64,000 nt of DNA from Chrysomallon squamiferum (lineage: Eukaryota > Mollusca > Gastropoda > Neomphalida > Peltospiridae): positions 32,984,427 through 33,048,426 of the forward strand of contig CM022671.1 in NCBI GenBank assembly GCA_012295275.1. The letters run 5' to 3'. Below, in pieces: positions 50,340-63,682 of the stretch (positions are counted from its first letter, which is position 1; every line of letters starts with the position of its first letter). Made by a program: the position numbers and the translations under genes. The notes beneath the pieces are model-generated. The model was not told where the DNA came from. It saw only the letters and a list, made by a program, of their open reading frames with translations, and did no database searches.

Positions 50340-52383
50340 AACAGTAGGCATTAGACATGGACTTCTACAACCGCTAATATTCCTCATAGAGTCGCATCGA
50401 CTTTTGTTCGTTCTTCTACCCTACATATTTATCTGTAATAATATTGTCATACTGTAATTTAGTCTCATGATAAAATATAACTAAATCCATTTCAAGTTAC
50501 AGTTACACCTCTGCAGTTAAATAAGTATAAGCTGTTGGTTTATGGAGTAAGATTCGTGTATGTTTAGTAACAGTCAAGTAAATATAGAATATAAATATCA
50601 CAGAAACATATACATACATATTAAAGATTATCTGTAATATCTAATAATCCCACTTAATGCCAGGTAAAGACAGCTAGTCGTGTGGTTATTGGGAAAGGCA
50701 ATGGCCAAAGGGAACTAAATCTAGTTGACTGGCCTGTACAATATAAGCGCTACATGCGCTAGAAATCAGTGCGACAGAGACCCCCACCCTGGCTTAGTCA
50801 GAGAGCGTGCCTGTCGCAGACGTGCTTCACAACAATTCGCTCTGATTAGCATATACATCTTTTTTTCTGTCTGTCTGTCAAAAATCAGTCTCTTTCATTC
50901 AAGCGCCTTTACAGCAACAGAAATACATGCATACATACATACATTGATATGTACATGCCCATTCTCAAAGCTGAATTGTACTGACGGTTCCTTCTTTACC
51001 ATGTCAAAAGTCACTATACAATACGATTTTGTTTTCAGTGTATTGTATATGCAGTCAGAAAATTACACATGATAACAATGTGTTTGTAACGTTAAACAAA
51101 ATGGTTTATACGAGCGAAGTCACAACTCGGTTCATAAATAAATTAATTACTGTAACAAGTTTAACAGTATTATTTTTCATGTTTAAAGATTTATCTAATC
51201 TTAGAGGAATTTTTTATTATTTCTGTCGACGAATTTTTGTCACTTTATTACGTGCAAGTAAGTAAAAAAATATTAAATATTAGGAAATGCTGATCAAGGT
51301 TTTGTATTATCATACGACCAGAAAGTAGTCCGATTAAATTCGATGACAACAAAGGCGAAATAAACACAGTTTAAGCAATTTATTATTTTTATCATCGACA
51401 CTGAAAAAAAATCACGTCTGAGCATTCCATCGTATCTAACTACATTTTAAACGATACTATGATAAAGGTTTTATTGAATGTATGGACCACAACATCGCTA
51501 AGTTATCTCTACGTAATGATCGAAGCAAAAACAAAATAATCTACGTTTTCGGCAGCGTTTTCTTACAATAGGTTGCTAATATTTGAAAGAACTTAGCTGT
51601 ACATACTTTTTGTTATAATTACGACCAAGCACACGACATTTTCACTGATAAGACCCAGGAATAGGAACTTTGCTTAGACAACAATAATGGCGAAGACAAG
51701 ATATTATATTTTCATGGACATCAAATAAAATGCGTTTACTAATATTCTCAGCGATAATAGGGCCCACAAAATTGGTAATAAATGTTCGTGGTAAGATCGT
51801 ACTTTCCACCGAGTTTAAGATGTTTCAATCGCTTGGTATGCACGACCTCCAGAAGTAGCGTTGTAGATCAATTTCCAGAATTTCCAGACTAACAGTCTAT
51901 ATAATAATTTAGGACACAGTATATTTCTCAACTAGATCACTTTTAAATATTTCAACAGAGATATATTTAATTTTCTTCACAATATCATACAGGAGCAAAG
52001 AAAAAAGAAATGGAAAAAAAAAAAAAAAAAAAAAAAGATTAACCAAAAAAAGATAAGTGCCTTTAATCTCTAAAATTATATTATCAAGCAGATCAGGTGT
52101 TTAACTTTATTTACACAAAATATTAACAAAATTCTCCTCTCAGCAACAGTTTTTCAGGTTCGCAAAAATCGTATAATCGAAAAGAAGTCATTATGGCATG
52201 TTGTTATGTCATATCATCAAGTACTGACTTTAAATTGGATGTTTATTTGTATATATATATACATAATTTTTAGCTAAGTCAGAATGTTAATTTCATATGA
52301 TGCACTTGATATCCTGAACACTCCATACTTACACTACATTTTAATCAAATACTGTCTGTGATCAAATACTGCCTTTTGATCTA

Positions 52384-52418
<35 letters not shown>

Positions 52419-53280
52419 TTTCGTGCGATGAATTTAATATCCTGAACACTCCATACTTTCACTACATTTTAAGGTAATTATGACAATTTAACAAACTTTG
52501 ATCACAATATTTGTTTCAATAAATTACGATAATAAAGCTTTAAACAACAGGCCAAACATTCGAGAAATTTGGCAGTACTCCATTTCTTTTCAAGTTATCA
52601 TAAATATACAGTGTTACTTTTTACCTGTGATGCCTATATACCTACTCTCTATAATGTCTAAAAAATATAATAATTATTATTTTTTGTAAAAATCGCCAAG
52701 TTTAAAATTTGGAAGGGAAGATACTTTCCTGTTTTTGCTGCTAGTTGATTTTGTGATGGACGTTTGGAAAATTAAAAATACTGATAGAACAGCAAAAACA
52801 GGATGCAGAGTGATCCAGATGGTTTCGAATTTTTTAATGTGTTGTATTATCGAATGCTTTATGAATTTCTTTGAATTTTAAAACTTATCATGAAATAAAC
52901 TGTATTTGTGCCATGTAAAAATTTGGTTTTCTAATTGCTTCCAAGATTATATTAACATAAAAAAAAATAATAAAAGGACCCTGATTGAATCTTACTGATT
53001 ATCCTTCAATAAAATATTTCAAGTGTTTAAGCAGCCTGTCTTCATCAGTTAATCAGCTTAATACACGTTTTTTTTAACATCTTGTTTTATTTCTTCTCAT
53101 GTCATCAGTCACATCCGATCACACTGGGCTGTTTTAAGATACTGACCTTTAACATCAACAGTTAGTATCACACCATCTTCTAGTTCTTAAATTTATAAAA
53201 AAAAAAAAAAAAAATTGTAAGACATTCCATTAATATTTCCATTTAAAAGTTTTTTCTTCAAAATATTGCCTTTCTGTCAC
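50340..53280. other. unit-A-specific intron segment
   Basis: About 2.9 kb present in the first intron of HSPA12-like gene A and absent at the matching place in unit B (near 61640-61680). It includes a roughly 65-bp duplicated block (about 52286-52350 and 52416-52475, both with ATCCTGAACACTCCATACTT), a poly-A at 52016-52037 and a TA run at 52387-52416. No supported gene is seen in it. Confidence 0.6.
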
Positions 53281-53289
53281 AGATCAACT

Positions 53290-53600
53290 CACCTTTTGAG
53301 AATGTAATCTCCTCTGTTTCATCTATTCCAGGCTTTGTAACATTCTCTGTTTCATCTATTCCAGGCTTTGTAACATTCTCTGTTTCATCTATTCCAGGCT
53401 TTGTAACATTCTCTGTTTCATCTATTCCAGGCTTTGTAACATTCTCTGTTTCATCTATCAAAGGTTTTGTAACATTCTCTGTTTCATCTATTTCAGGTTT
53501 TGTAACCTCTCTGTTTCATCTATTTAAGACTTTGTAGCATTCTCTATTTCATCTATTCCAGGCTTTGTAACCTCTCTGTTTCATCTATCTCTTTGTCATC
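53290..53600. repeat. 33-bp minisatellite, about 8 units
   Basis: Unit of 33 bp containing TTGTAACATTCTCTGTTTCA and TCTATTCCAGG. On the minus strand five units read in frame as IDETENVTKPG. Outer units are degenerate (shortened CTCTCTG forms near 53510-53600). Unit B has only one or two related units at about 61683-61735. Confidence 0.93.
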
Positions 53601-53703
53601 TATATTAGTTTCTACAACCATATATACATTAATATGTTAGATATAAAATGTTTCTTTGTCAGTTTGTTTGTTTGTTTTTGCATGTTTTACACAACAAAAG
53701 ATT

Positions 53704-53770
<67 letters not shown>

Positions 53771-53850
53771 TGTTAGTGAACTTCAGCATGTACTGCATTT
53801 GTTTCGCTCACGATTTTCGTGTAATAAATGTTTGAAATCAATCACACACA

Positions 53851-53886
<36 letters not shown>
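53704..53886. repeat. (ATT)n and (CA)n microsatellites
   Basis: An ATT run at about 53704-53768 and a CA run at about 53846-53886 in intron 1 of HSPA12-like gene A. Confidence 0.95.
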
Positions 53887-53887
<1 letters not shown>

Positions 53888-55908
53888 CGAGAGACACAGA
53901 CAAAGAGACAGATAGGCAATAAATAAAACTGATAACCTTATCCCGAATGAACTTTTGTATAAACTAGCAGTAATGAACTTCGAAAGTTGAAACGTTGACA
54001 GTAGAAAACCTCTGAAACTCGAACTATTTTACTGGCACTTTCACGTTCGAATGATCGAACTTTGACTGTATTTCTTTTCTTTTCTTTATTTTATTATTAT
54101 TATTTTCTTATTCAGAGTTTAAGTGTAGATACAGTTATCGAAGATGTCAACGGAAAGACTAAACTAGCGGTGGACGTGTTTGCCAAATCACTTAACTACA
54201 TTAAAGAACATGTGCTTGGTGCCATAAGTCGTCATTAGGGTTATGACCCCAACCCTGACACCATTCGCTGGGTTCTCACTGTTCCGGCAATCTGGGAGGA
54301 AAATGCTAAACAGTTCATGAGAGAAGCTGCCTATATGGTAAGATTAAAATTATAGGCGGATATGATGAATTGTGAAATATTGTGCCTTAAGATATTCAAG
54401 AAAAATCATTAAAATTCAATATATTTATTCAAGTTTGGAGATGAATCTTTAAAAACAAAAATTGGATATTTAAATTTATTTATTTATTTATTTATTACAA
54501 ATATTACATTCAGAGAAAATATGACGTTTATTTATTTATTTGTTATTGTTTCGCCATCAGGCTAGTCTTATATCAAAAACCAACAGTAAACAGCTTGTTA
54601 TTGCACTAGAACCGGAAGCAGCATCTCTACACTGTCGCCATCTGCAAGTCACGGATTTCGTGGGTAACAAGGACAACGCTTTAGCGGTTAAACCAACTTT
54701 TGAGCCGGGCACAAAGTATATTGTGATAGACGCTGGTGGTAAGAACACATTATTTAATTATATGATATTTTAAAATGAAAAACTTTTGAATAACTAAAAA
54801 AGTTTTAAAAATAGGAATAAATTTATTTTTATGTTCTAAATTAATTTACGTTGTAGGTGGAACCATAGATGTTGTGGCGCACGAAGTTATAAAAGATGAA
54901 CAAGTCGGAGAACTGTTTCAAGCCACGGGTGGTGCGTGGGGAGGAATTACCATCGATCTGCAGTTCCAGAATTTGATGGACAAAATCTTCGGCACGATGT
55001 TCATGGCCGAATTCAAACGAGCTCACCCGAAGGATTATTTTGAACTCATGCTTGACTTTGAGATAAAGAAACGAGGAGATTGCGAAAGCATCCGAGTGTC
55101 TTTACCCTACAATTTCTGCAACTTCAAGTGCGATGACACGTCCGTTCAGCAAGCGATAAAAGCCTATGCAACTGAAAACAACAATGAAGTGAAATTTTCC
55201 TCAGGGAAACTGGTTCTAACAGCACAGGTTGTGAATTCCTTCTTCAGAGACACCCTTCTGCAGATTAATGATCACATCAAGGGCTTGCTAAAAAAATCCA
55301 AAATTAAAGATGTAAAATATATATTCCTTGTTGGTGGTTTCGGCGAATCGCTAAGACTTCAGAACTCCCTAAAGACCCATTTTGGTGAAAGACTTACTGT
55401 TTTGGTTCCAGAAGAGGCTAATTTGTCTATAGTACGTGGTGCGATTTTGTTTGGTCATGATCCCAGCTGCATATTTCAGCGAATATGTCGCTTTACGTAC
55501 GGAGTTGATTACGCTCCACATTTTGAAGAAGGAAAATATCATGAGGATCTCAAGCTCATCGCAGAAGGTGTCACTTACTGTAATCATGTTTTCCACACGT
55601 GGTCAGAAGCAGGCGATATCATACCTTATGATAAAGTTTGGCAAGGAACGTATGGTCCGATGTATACTAATCAGGATCGTATGCAATTCGATATGTTTCG
55701 ATCCAGCAAGAGAAACATCAAATACACTGACGAGGAAGGCATGGAGAAATGCGGTTCTGTCATAGTTGAAATGCCAGATCTTACAGGGGACAAGGAAAGA
55801 ACAGTCGACCTCGAAGTAACGTTTGGAGGTACAGAATTGAAGGTTGTAGGAACAGACGACAACACCAAAATTAAATACGAAACATACATAGACCTTTTAT
55901 CAAATTAG

Positions 55909-58009
55909 TATGTATTTGCTGAAAATGTTACACTTTGATCAGGTAACCAAGCACATTCTTGGAATGATGGATAGAAAGTGTGAAAAGAACTATATTTAAG
56001 ACTCCATGGAAATGATACAAAATCTGTGTATTTACATACAAATGCTACAAACCAGAGAAATTATTTTAAATACAGTATATTAGCTATAGTATTTAGAAAA
56101 TACTGTTTTTTTTGTTTTTTTTTTTTTTTAAATTTGCATTTAAAATATTAAGAAGACATGGGTTTCGAAACATTTTGACATTTTAGGCAGTGTGTCAAAT
56201 TATATACTTAACATTGTTAAATCATTATAAACACTTTATTTACTATTTTACTTTAGTAAATTAGCATCATCTTTGCTGTGAAACTATATGTGTGCCTTTT
56301 ATTTAAATATCACTATTATAACAAGATTGTAATAACCTTAAAATACTAAATTTGTAAACATTAATATGTACTATATCTTAATCTTTAATATGTATCAATA
56401 ACCACGTTAATATCTCGGTTTGTTCAGGACCAGGTTTTCTCGGGTTTTTCTTGGTATATTTATTTGGGTTATACTTATTCTTTGTGAAAATTTTGTATGA
56501 GATGAAATTTTAATACTGAATTTTTATAACTGCGATTTGTTTGAATGTGTTAACAGGGCAGACAGAAAACGATTTTTTTAAAAATTAAATTGAAAAAGTG
56601 ATTAGTTTAAATGTATTAGCTGATCTATTTGTATTTCTTCCAAGACATAATAAAATATTTATTTTTGATTCACAATCTTTATTTTTAGCTTAATTTCATC
56701 ATCATTACATACAACGATATGCATACATACAAAAAAACCTGCATACATTCATAGTAATTTTATGTGGCTGTAGGGTGGGTTTTCTTCTGTTTTCTTTTTG
56801 TTTTAACAGACTAAATCATTAATTAAAAATATCTTTAGATACTAATTTATCCAAATTTGAGAAAACTAAATTACCAGAAAATTTTTATAATATTAATATG
56901 TATCTTTAAATACAGTTTCATTCTTTACATTTTAATATATCTAAAGACTCTGTCAAAAAAGTTGGTTAATTCAGAAATCCAGGTCACCTCTACTTCCACC
57001 TTCTCAGATATGCTTGTGTGTACCCATACAAGTAAAGTCTACAATGGTTAGCAGTGTGTCTACAGAAAATTCTAATTAGACATTAAAACACAAAGGCATT
57101 TGATCATTGATAAATTAACCAGTTTTAATTAAATATATTTTAGTAATATATTTTTAACTTTCATATTAAACTTTCAGTGAAAGATTCCTGAAGGTAAGTA
57201 TAGCATTAGTATTCTTGCAGTACTGGTGTTGCATCCTTTCTATTTGGGTAAATAAATTATGACAACATCATGTGTTTATGCATATTTACCAGATACCCAC
57301 ATGCTCAAAATCTTATATAAAGTGATGTAACTATGGCCATTGTACAAATAAAGAATCTAAAACAAAATATTTAAAAAAATAATTATAATTATAACATTCT
57401 TATTTCAAATTATATAACAATGAAAAAAAATGAAAAGAAATGAAATATTCTTTATGTATTCAGCATACTTTTAAGATATATTTTAATTAGTTTTTGTTAT
57501 CAGCTTTAATTAATAAATATGATTACAAGTAAAAATATCTGGCTTGACTTGTAGTTGTGACATCACTGTTTGCTGAAGGAATGCAACAACCAGTCTGCTC
57601 TTCAAGTGATAACATCCAGTTTTAAAGAGGTAAAATGGCCACATTCACATTTTTGTAACAGTATTATTCTATTGTCATAATATATTATTAATTTAAGTTT
57701 ATGTTACTCAAACCAAATAAAAGCATAACGATATTTTTTGGAATCTGATGTCTTTGTGAAGTGATGTTTCTAATGCTAAAATCATGTCTGCTCCCTATAA
57801 ATAAATAATTAATACACACTTATTAAACAAAACAAAAACAATTCATATATTTCACATTTGTTCCTATAACATAAATGCATACAATTATACACATGGTATA
57901 ATTTAATAATTTATGTAGTGAAGGTCAACTTTATATAGTCATATAAAAACATTTTTTTTTCTACTTTTATATAATACTAACAATACTACTAATAAATCAA
58001 CTTAAATAT
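55909..58009. other. 3' flank of HSPA12-like gene A and spacer between units
   Basis: Begins with the HSPA12-like 3' UTR (AATAAA at 56649-56654). A short block at about 57460-57530 (CATACTTTTAAGATATATTT) also occurs at 63745-63800, next to different sequence, so part of the spacer is rearranged between units. No MIEAP C-terminal exons were found here, so the MIEAP-like gene of unit B has no 3' end in this window. Confidence 0.6.
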
Positions 58010-58102
58010 TCTTATGATGTTTAATATTAATTTTGTTGTAGTTATTATTAAAATAACTGTTGCTTATTTTATTTTAGATCTTAACATATACATATAGATT
58101 TA

Positions 58103-58104
<2 letters not shown>

Positions 58105-58149
<45 letters not shown>

Positions 58150-58257
58150 TAAAAATAAAGAGAATTCACTATAAAAAGAGACTAAAATAGTTATATATCA
58201 GATATAATTATGCTCCCTTTATTGTATTAATTACTATTATTATTATTATTATTATTA
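58105..58257. repeat. (AAT)n and (ATT)n microsatellites, unit B
   Basis: AAT run at about 58105-58146 and ATT run at about 58229-58257, the counterpart of 46198-46436. Confidence 0.9.
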
Positions 58258-58335
58258 CATGGAACTCATTTCAGCCTGCCATTTACATCTATCACAGTGA
58301 ATGCGCTCCATAAAATTTTCATTCATACTTTTGTC

Positions 58336-59467
58336 TGAGTGATTCATTTTCGGTTTTGATTGAGGAGAGACTGGTTTCTATGTTTTTCAAATCTCTTTTT
58401 ACTTTTCTGCTGCTTTTTCAGATTCTTTGAGCTGCTTCTTGAGCTGCTTCTTGAGACGTCTGCACTCATCCTGCAAACTGCTGTTGATCCTCTGCAGCTC
58501 TTTCTCTGTCATGTGCATCTTCTCATTCTGTTGTTTGAGATATTCGTTTTCGTTCTTTACTCGTTGTAAATCCGCTTTGAGTAGACCTATATCATTTGAC
58601 TCCTGACCTGGTCATATGATTTTAATAATTAGATGATGACTGTGAAATGTAACAATTCATTGATGATTATTATCACAAGATAATGAAAAGATATGTTAAA
58701 AGGATCTCTAAATAATAGTATATAATTTAGAATAGAAAGGACAGAATATAATATAATATCTACAGAAGAAAGGACAAAAACCACAACAACAACAAAATAC
58801 CACAAAGAACTCCTTAAGTTGCATCACAAAGCAAAAACTCTCCAATTATTATTATTATTTATATACTCTTTTTAGATTATACAATACTAAGACCAGTAGA
58901 GACCTTAATTTGTAGGGCTCTCAATTTTGATTAAAATGTTGAAGTCCAGTGAATTAAAGTTGTTTCTGGGGTCCCTCTTTGTTTAGGGGCTCTGAAGCTC
59001 AAACTTCATTAAGTTCATAATACATAAACTTCTGTGCAACACATAAGTACATGTTTTGTGTCTTTAATATATAGCTAAAATTGAAAACAAAGCCGATTAA
59101 TTTGAATTTTATATATGTATATATATTTCATACCAGTGCTCTTGGCAGGTATTCCCCTTTCTTCGTATTGTCCTCTACCATCATGTTTCCGAAGTTTCTC
59201 ATTTTCTAGCTTTAATGTCTGCAGTTCCCCCCACAACTGACCGACACCCGCACTTCGTGAATGTCGAGGTGAGCGTGAATGTCGAGGTGAGCCTGAATTT
59301 GACTTTCCTCGGTTTTCCGCCAGGAGGCCGTCCACGATGTACAGCGCCGTCTCCAGCAGATGATGCGTTTGTGGATCTCGCTTCTCCTTGAGGGCCTCAA
59401 CAAGATGTGCGCTGAAGAAACCAGCCTCCACAAACAAATCACGTTTGGCTTCATTCGATCCGCTCAT
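58336..59467 (-). pseudogene. MIEAP-like gene B, N-terminal fragment
   Basis: Exon 1 (59467-59134) has an ATG and an open frame of 111 codons: MSGSNEAKRDLFVEAGFF, then LVEALKEKRDPQTHHLLETA, a duplicated SPRHSR motif and LKLENEKLRKHDGRGQYEER, ending in phase 1 (KSTG). Exon 2 (from 58607) fits in phase and encodes a coiled coil (KNENEYLKQQNEKMHMTEKE, then LKKQLKKQLKESEKAAEK). Compared with copy A it has lost one base within the AGAAAA stretch, giving a TAA soon after. A GTAAAA at the same place could serve as an alternative donor. No later exons of a MIEAP gene are present before unit A ends. I call it a truncated, probably dead copy with an intact first exon. Confidence 0.7.
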
Positions 59468-60452
<985 letters not shown>

Positions 60453-61682
60453 ATGGCCGAAAAGGAGACGTCGACATGCTTTAGATACGAGCAAAGCCGA
60501 CGACGCTGTTGTCGTCAGTGCAATTAAATCACCATTGGTCGACACAACGCCAGAATCAGAAGGGGCAGCGGAATATCAAATCGTTGCCGCAATCGACTTC
60601 TGTACGACATTCATCGGTTACGCGTACTCATTCACATCTAACAAAGAGGCTATTCACGTGAATAAAAACTGGGGACACACACAAGGATTTCAGCTACACA
60701 AAACTCCTACAAGTCTTCTACTAAAACCTGATGGCCAGTTCGAAGCTTTCGGCTTTGAAGCCGTGTCCCGATATAACGATCTGCCAGACGACGAGGTAGC
60801 TAATTACTACTACTACGACAGATTTAAAATGAAACTGTACAATAATAAGGGCAGTTGCACATTTTTATAATAATCTCTACTTTGCTTAATATTCCAGCTG
60901 CCTCTAAATGCTAGTATTAATTTGGAGCAATTCAGTCATTCATAGGCATTTCGAGCATAACGTAACTATTACGCTTTTTCTCTAAAACATAGTTTGTGCA
61001 GTATGGCTTATAACTTGATAATAAAAATAACAACAACAACAACGACATTTCTGTGATTTATTTTATGTTTTTCGGGTCTTAGACTGTCTCCGTACCACTC
61101 TGGGAAAGGAATGTTAAAAGATCCCTATGTGGTCTTTCCTACAGCATAAAAGCAGAGATTATATTTTAGTTAGGGAGATCAGTTTTGCACTGTACAGGAC
61201 AGACGTGTTGCTAATTGTCAGCTGGACTGTTATATTGTTCCAGCTGACTTAGGTAACTTTAAGTTTTTACGGCTTTGTTTAGGAAGGAAGGTGTTGTGGC
61301 TTTCTAACAAGTATCTATGTAACTATGTATCTGTTTGTAACCGGCCGTGTAAGCACTTTAAGCTTACTCGCTAGATAACTATCATTATATCATATAATAC
61401 ATATATATTCTTTAAATCTAAACTGGTGTTATGGTGTCTCTGGTGTATTTAACGTTAGCTAAATATAAATACATATATGACCTTGTTCCCCGAATACCCT
61501 TAGAGCCGAGCAAAATCAGAAGGTCAGTATGTATATGGAGGAGTGTTTGGTGTAGGAGTGTTACGCCCGTTGCGGTGTTCTAATTTGTTTACGTAAAACG
61601 ACTGTGTTAATTACGGGTCATATGCGACTGCGTTAGACACCCCGAGACAAAGACTTCGGTAAAGCAGTTTTTGTAACGTTTG

Positions 61683-61735
61683 TGTCATCTATTCAAGTCT
61701 TTGTAACATTCTCTCTTTCGTCAATTTCAGTTTTT
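61683..61735. repeat. remnant of the 33-bp minisatellite in unit B
   Basis: One to two degenerate units of the array seen at 53290-53600 (minus-strand reading TEIDERENVTKT). They mark the ancestral site before expansion in unit A, or what remains after contraction. Confidence 0.75.
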
Positions 61736-61920
61736 ATAACCATATATACATTAATACGATAGGTACAAATTGTTTGTTTGTTTGTTTGTTTTTTTATTAT
61801 TATTTTTTTATTATTATTAATATTTTCTTCATTTTTTTTAGTCAACTTCCGCATATACTCCATTTGTTTCCCTGACTTTTTTCGTGTAATCAATGTTTGA
61901 AATCAGGCAAAGACTATACT

Positions 61921-61926
61921 AACACA

Positions 61927-61971
<45 letters not shown>

Positions 61972-61978
61972 CACACAA

Positions 61979-62027
<49 letters not shown>
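61921..62027. repeat. (CA)n then (GA)n microsatellites
   Basis: CA-rich run at about 61921-61989 directly followed by a GA run to 62027, in intron 1 of HSPA12-like pseudogene B. An ATT/GTT tract follows at 62130-62220. Confidence 0.93.
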
Positions 62028-62028
<1 letters not shown>

Positions 62029-63682
62029 GTTGAAACGTTGACAGTCGATAACCTCTAAAATGCGGACTATTTTACTGGCCCTTTCAAGTTCGAATGATCA
62101 AACATTGACTGAATTATTTTCTTCTTTTACTATTATTATTATTGTTGTTGTTGTTGTTATTGTTGTTGTTATGATTATTATTATTATGATTATTATTATT
62201 ATTATTATTATTATTATTTTTCTTATTCAGAGTTTAAATTCAGATATAGTTATCGAAGATGCCAACGGAAAGACTCAGCTGGCGGTGGACGTATTTGCCA
62301 AATCACTTAACTACATGAAGAAACATGTGCTCAGAGCCATAAGTGCTCATCTTGGTTGTGACCCCAACTCTGACACCATTCGCTGGGTTCTCATTGTTCC
62401 GGCAATCTGGGACGAAAATGCTAAACAGTTCATGAGAGAAGCTGCCTACAGGGTAAGATTAAAATTATAGGCAGATATTATGAACACATGTAAAAATTGT
62501 TAAAATTCTAGATATTTATTCGTTTAAAAACAAAAATTGGATATTTAAATAAATCCATTTAAAAAAATAATAATAATAATAATAATAATATATATATATA
62601 TATATATATAAACAAATATTACAGTTAGAGAAAATATATTATTTTTATTTATTTATTGGTTATTGTTTCGCCATCAGGCTGGTCTCATCGCAAAAACCAA
62701 CAGTGAACAGCTTGTTATTGCACTAGAACTGGAAGCAGCATCTCTACACTGTCGCCGTCTGCAAGTCACGGATTTCGTGGGTAACAAGGACAACACTTCG
62801 GCGGTTAAACCAACTTTTGAGCCGGGCACGCTGGTGGAAGAAACGAGGAGAATGCGAAAGAACCAGAGTGTCTTTACAGGACAATTTCTGCAACTTCAAG
62901 TACAATGGCATGTACGTTCAACAGGCGATAGAAGCCTATGCGACTGAGAACAACAATGATGTCAAATTTTCTTCAGGGAAACTCGTTCTAACATCACAGG
63001 TTGTGAATTCCCTCTTCACAGATGCTTTATTGCAGATTAATGATCATATCAAGGGCTTGCTAAAAAAAAAAAAAAAATTAAAGATGTAAAATATATATTC
63101 CTTGTTGGTGGTTTCGCCGAATCGACAAGACTTCAGAACTCCCTGATGACTCAGTTTTGTGGCAGAGTTAACGTTTTCGTTCCAGAAGAGGCCAGTTTGG
63201 CTGTAGTGCGTGGCGCTGTTTCATTTGGTCATAATCCCAGCTTCATATGTCAGCGAATATGTCGCTTTACGTACGGAGTTGGCTCCTATCTACCTTTTGA
63301 AGAAGGAGAGCATCGTGGAGATCTCAAGTTCGTCTCAGATGGTGCCACTCTCTGTAAACATATTTTCCAAACATGGGCAGAAGCAGGCGAGGTCATAGGT
63401 TATAATGAAGTTTGGCGTGAAGAGTACATGCCCATAATTACTAATCAGAAAGGTATAATATTCGATTTTTTTCGATCCAGCAAGAGAAACATCAAATACA
63501 CTGACGAGGAAGGCATGGAGAAATGCGGTTTTCTTGCAGTTGAAATGCCAGATCTTACAGGGGACAAGGAAAGAACAGTCGACCTCGAAGTAACATTTGG
63601 AGGTACAGAATTGAAGGTTGTAGGTACTGACCGCACCACCAAAACTAAATACGAAACATACATAGACTTTTTATCAAATTAG

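Larger units (their letters stand above)
48949..55908 (+). pseudogene. HSPA12-like HSP70-family gene A with one in-frame stop
   Basis: Four exons: 48949-49239, 54116-54337, 54561-54738, 54857-55908, all with canonical splice sites and matching phase (580 residues if the stop is ignored, normal for HSPA12-like proteins). Nucleotide-binding motifs are intact: phosphate-1 AIDFGTTFSGYAYS at the N-terminus, IDAGGGTIDVVAHEV across exons 3/4 and the adenosine motif VGGFGES in exon 4. Family knowledge: HSPA12 proteins are atypical HSP70s with the ATPase domain and a reduced substrate region. Exon 2 has TAG at 54236-54238 (residue 138) where copy B has a Leu codon; one T-to-A change from TTG would explain it. 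There is no other lesion. It is either a very young pseudogene, a null allele or a readthrough/assembly error. AATAAA lies at 56649-56654. Intron 1 is 4.9 kb and rich in repeats. Confidence 0.85.
46100..56880. repeat. tandem segmental duplication, unit A
   Basis: Unit A starts where similarity to 58010 begins (AAATATTCTTAT, then TTTAATATTAATTTTGTTGT) and runs through MIEAP-like N-terminal exons, the divergent region and the HSPA12-like gene to its 3' flank (about 56660-56880, matching 63800-64000). The offset between copies is about 11.9 kb at the left edge and about 11.8 kb at the MIEAP start. Confidence 0.92.
60453..63682 (+). pseudogene. HSPA12-like HSP70-family gene B, multiply disabled
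   Basis: Matches gene A exon for exon but has many lesions. (1) The ATG frame (60453, MAEKETST) is out of phase with the body of exon 1 by one base, so it ends at a TAA at 60525-60527; the body frame carries an extra N-terminal segment (DAVVVSAIKSPLVDTTPE) absent in A. (2) The phosphate-1 motif is FCTTFIG instead of FGTTFSG. (3) The exon 1 donor is GG at 60850-60851 instead of GT. (4) Exon 2 (62231-62452) is open. (5) Exon 3 starts at 62678, but intron 3 and the start of exon 4 are deleted at about 62829-62845, removing the IDAGGGTID motif, with a frame change. (6) A second frame change lies in an A-run at about 63063-63077. (7) The remainder (VGGFAES to LSN, stop 63680-63682) is open. Clear pseudogene. 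Confidence 0.92.
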
